A stretch of DNA of 52,254 nt from Embleya hyalina (GTDB taxonomy: Bacteria; Actinomycetota; Actinomycetes; Streptomycetales; Streptomycetaceae): NCBI RefSeq assembly GCF_003967355.1, contig NZ_BIFH01000057.1:1137-53390 (forward strand). Reading direction: 5' to 3'. Every line of letters starts with the position of its first letter. Within the stretch, counting starts at the first letter, position 1. The translations under genes were made by a program, and so were the position numbers. Below are positions 52,225 to 52,254 of this stretch, piece by piece. The notes beneath the pieces are model-generated. The model had not been told where the DNA came from. It searched no databases and saw only the letters and a program-made list of their open reading frames with translations.

Positions 52225-52254
52225 TTATTGGGCGCTCCGCGCCGGCTCGCGAGG
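52225..52254. repeat. Hairpin-rich dispersed intergenic repeat, copy 2 (cut by the window end)
   Basis: Bases 52228-52254 match 32029-32055 at 26 of 27 positions and include the small hairpin GGCGC-TCC-GCGCC. The element continues beyond the window. Confidence 0.6.

Overview
This 52-kb window is chromosomal DNA of a very GC-rich actinomycete. Nearly every codon ends in G or C, and GTG and TTG starts are common. It contains a whiJ-type XRE / DUF397 / anti-sigma-like ATPase module, which is typical of sporulating Streptomycetales, so a Streptomyces- or Embleya-like organism is likely. I cannot fix the genus from sequence alone. I see no tRNA, rRNA, CRISPR array, transposase or phage gene.

Layout. 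0.4-7 kb holds housekeeping genes: a D-aminoacylase-like amidohydrolase, the overlapping psd-pssA pair for phosphatidylethanolamine, a RecD2 helicase, and an SRPBCC protein behind a clear promoter and a KstR-like operator. 7-17 kb holds an M16 peptidase pair (active plus inactive subunit), an EthD-like protein, an ankyrin protein, an arylamine N-acetyltransferase/O-methyltransferase operon, and a SWIM zinc-finger gene coupled to a large DUF6493-like protein. 17.6-19.7 kb is the whiJ-like module, surrounded by exact copies of the 12-bp palindrome ATGCACGTGCAT. 20-23.6 kb holds a membrane protein with an internal duplication and a two-subunit acyl-CoA dehydrogenase.

23.8-28.2 kb carries two tandem membrane-anchored solute-binding proteins with no permease nearby. 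The first is fused to an N-terminal protein kinase domain that has lost its catalytic residues. 28.5-32 kb has a flavohemoglobin-like protein and a YdeP-type molybdopterin oxidoreductase, followed by a hairpin-rich repeat whose first bases reappear at the very end of the window.

32.2-43.2 kb is a polysaccharide locus. A six-gene minus-strand operon, in which every junction is a 4-nt stop/start overlap, encodes two GT2 glycosyltransferases, a flippase, a GT2 fused to a polytopic membrane enzyme, a small membrane protein and a polysaccharide deacetylase. It meets a plus-strand ATP-grasp ligase plus GH16 lipoprotein pair and a divergent FAD oxidoreductase. Together these look able to build, modify, export and trim a cell-surface glycan. 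43.5-48.7 kb has a DUF5685 protein with an extreme cysteine-rich tail, a low-molecular-weight tyrosine phosphatase, a frameshifted gene remnant, acyl-CoA thioesterase II, a succinate-semialdehyde dehydrogenase-like enzyme and a VOC protein. 48.7-52.2 kb ends with a NACHT-LRR protein resembling bacterial NLR immune proteins. Its upstream region is a nine-unit 30-bp minisatellite.

The best leads are the pseudokinase/solute-binding fusion and its partner, the palindrome-marked whiJ-like module, the translationally coupled glycan operon, and the NACHT-LRR gene with its minisatellite.
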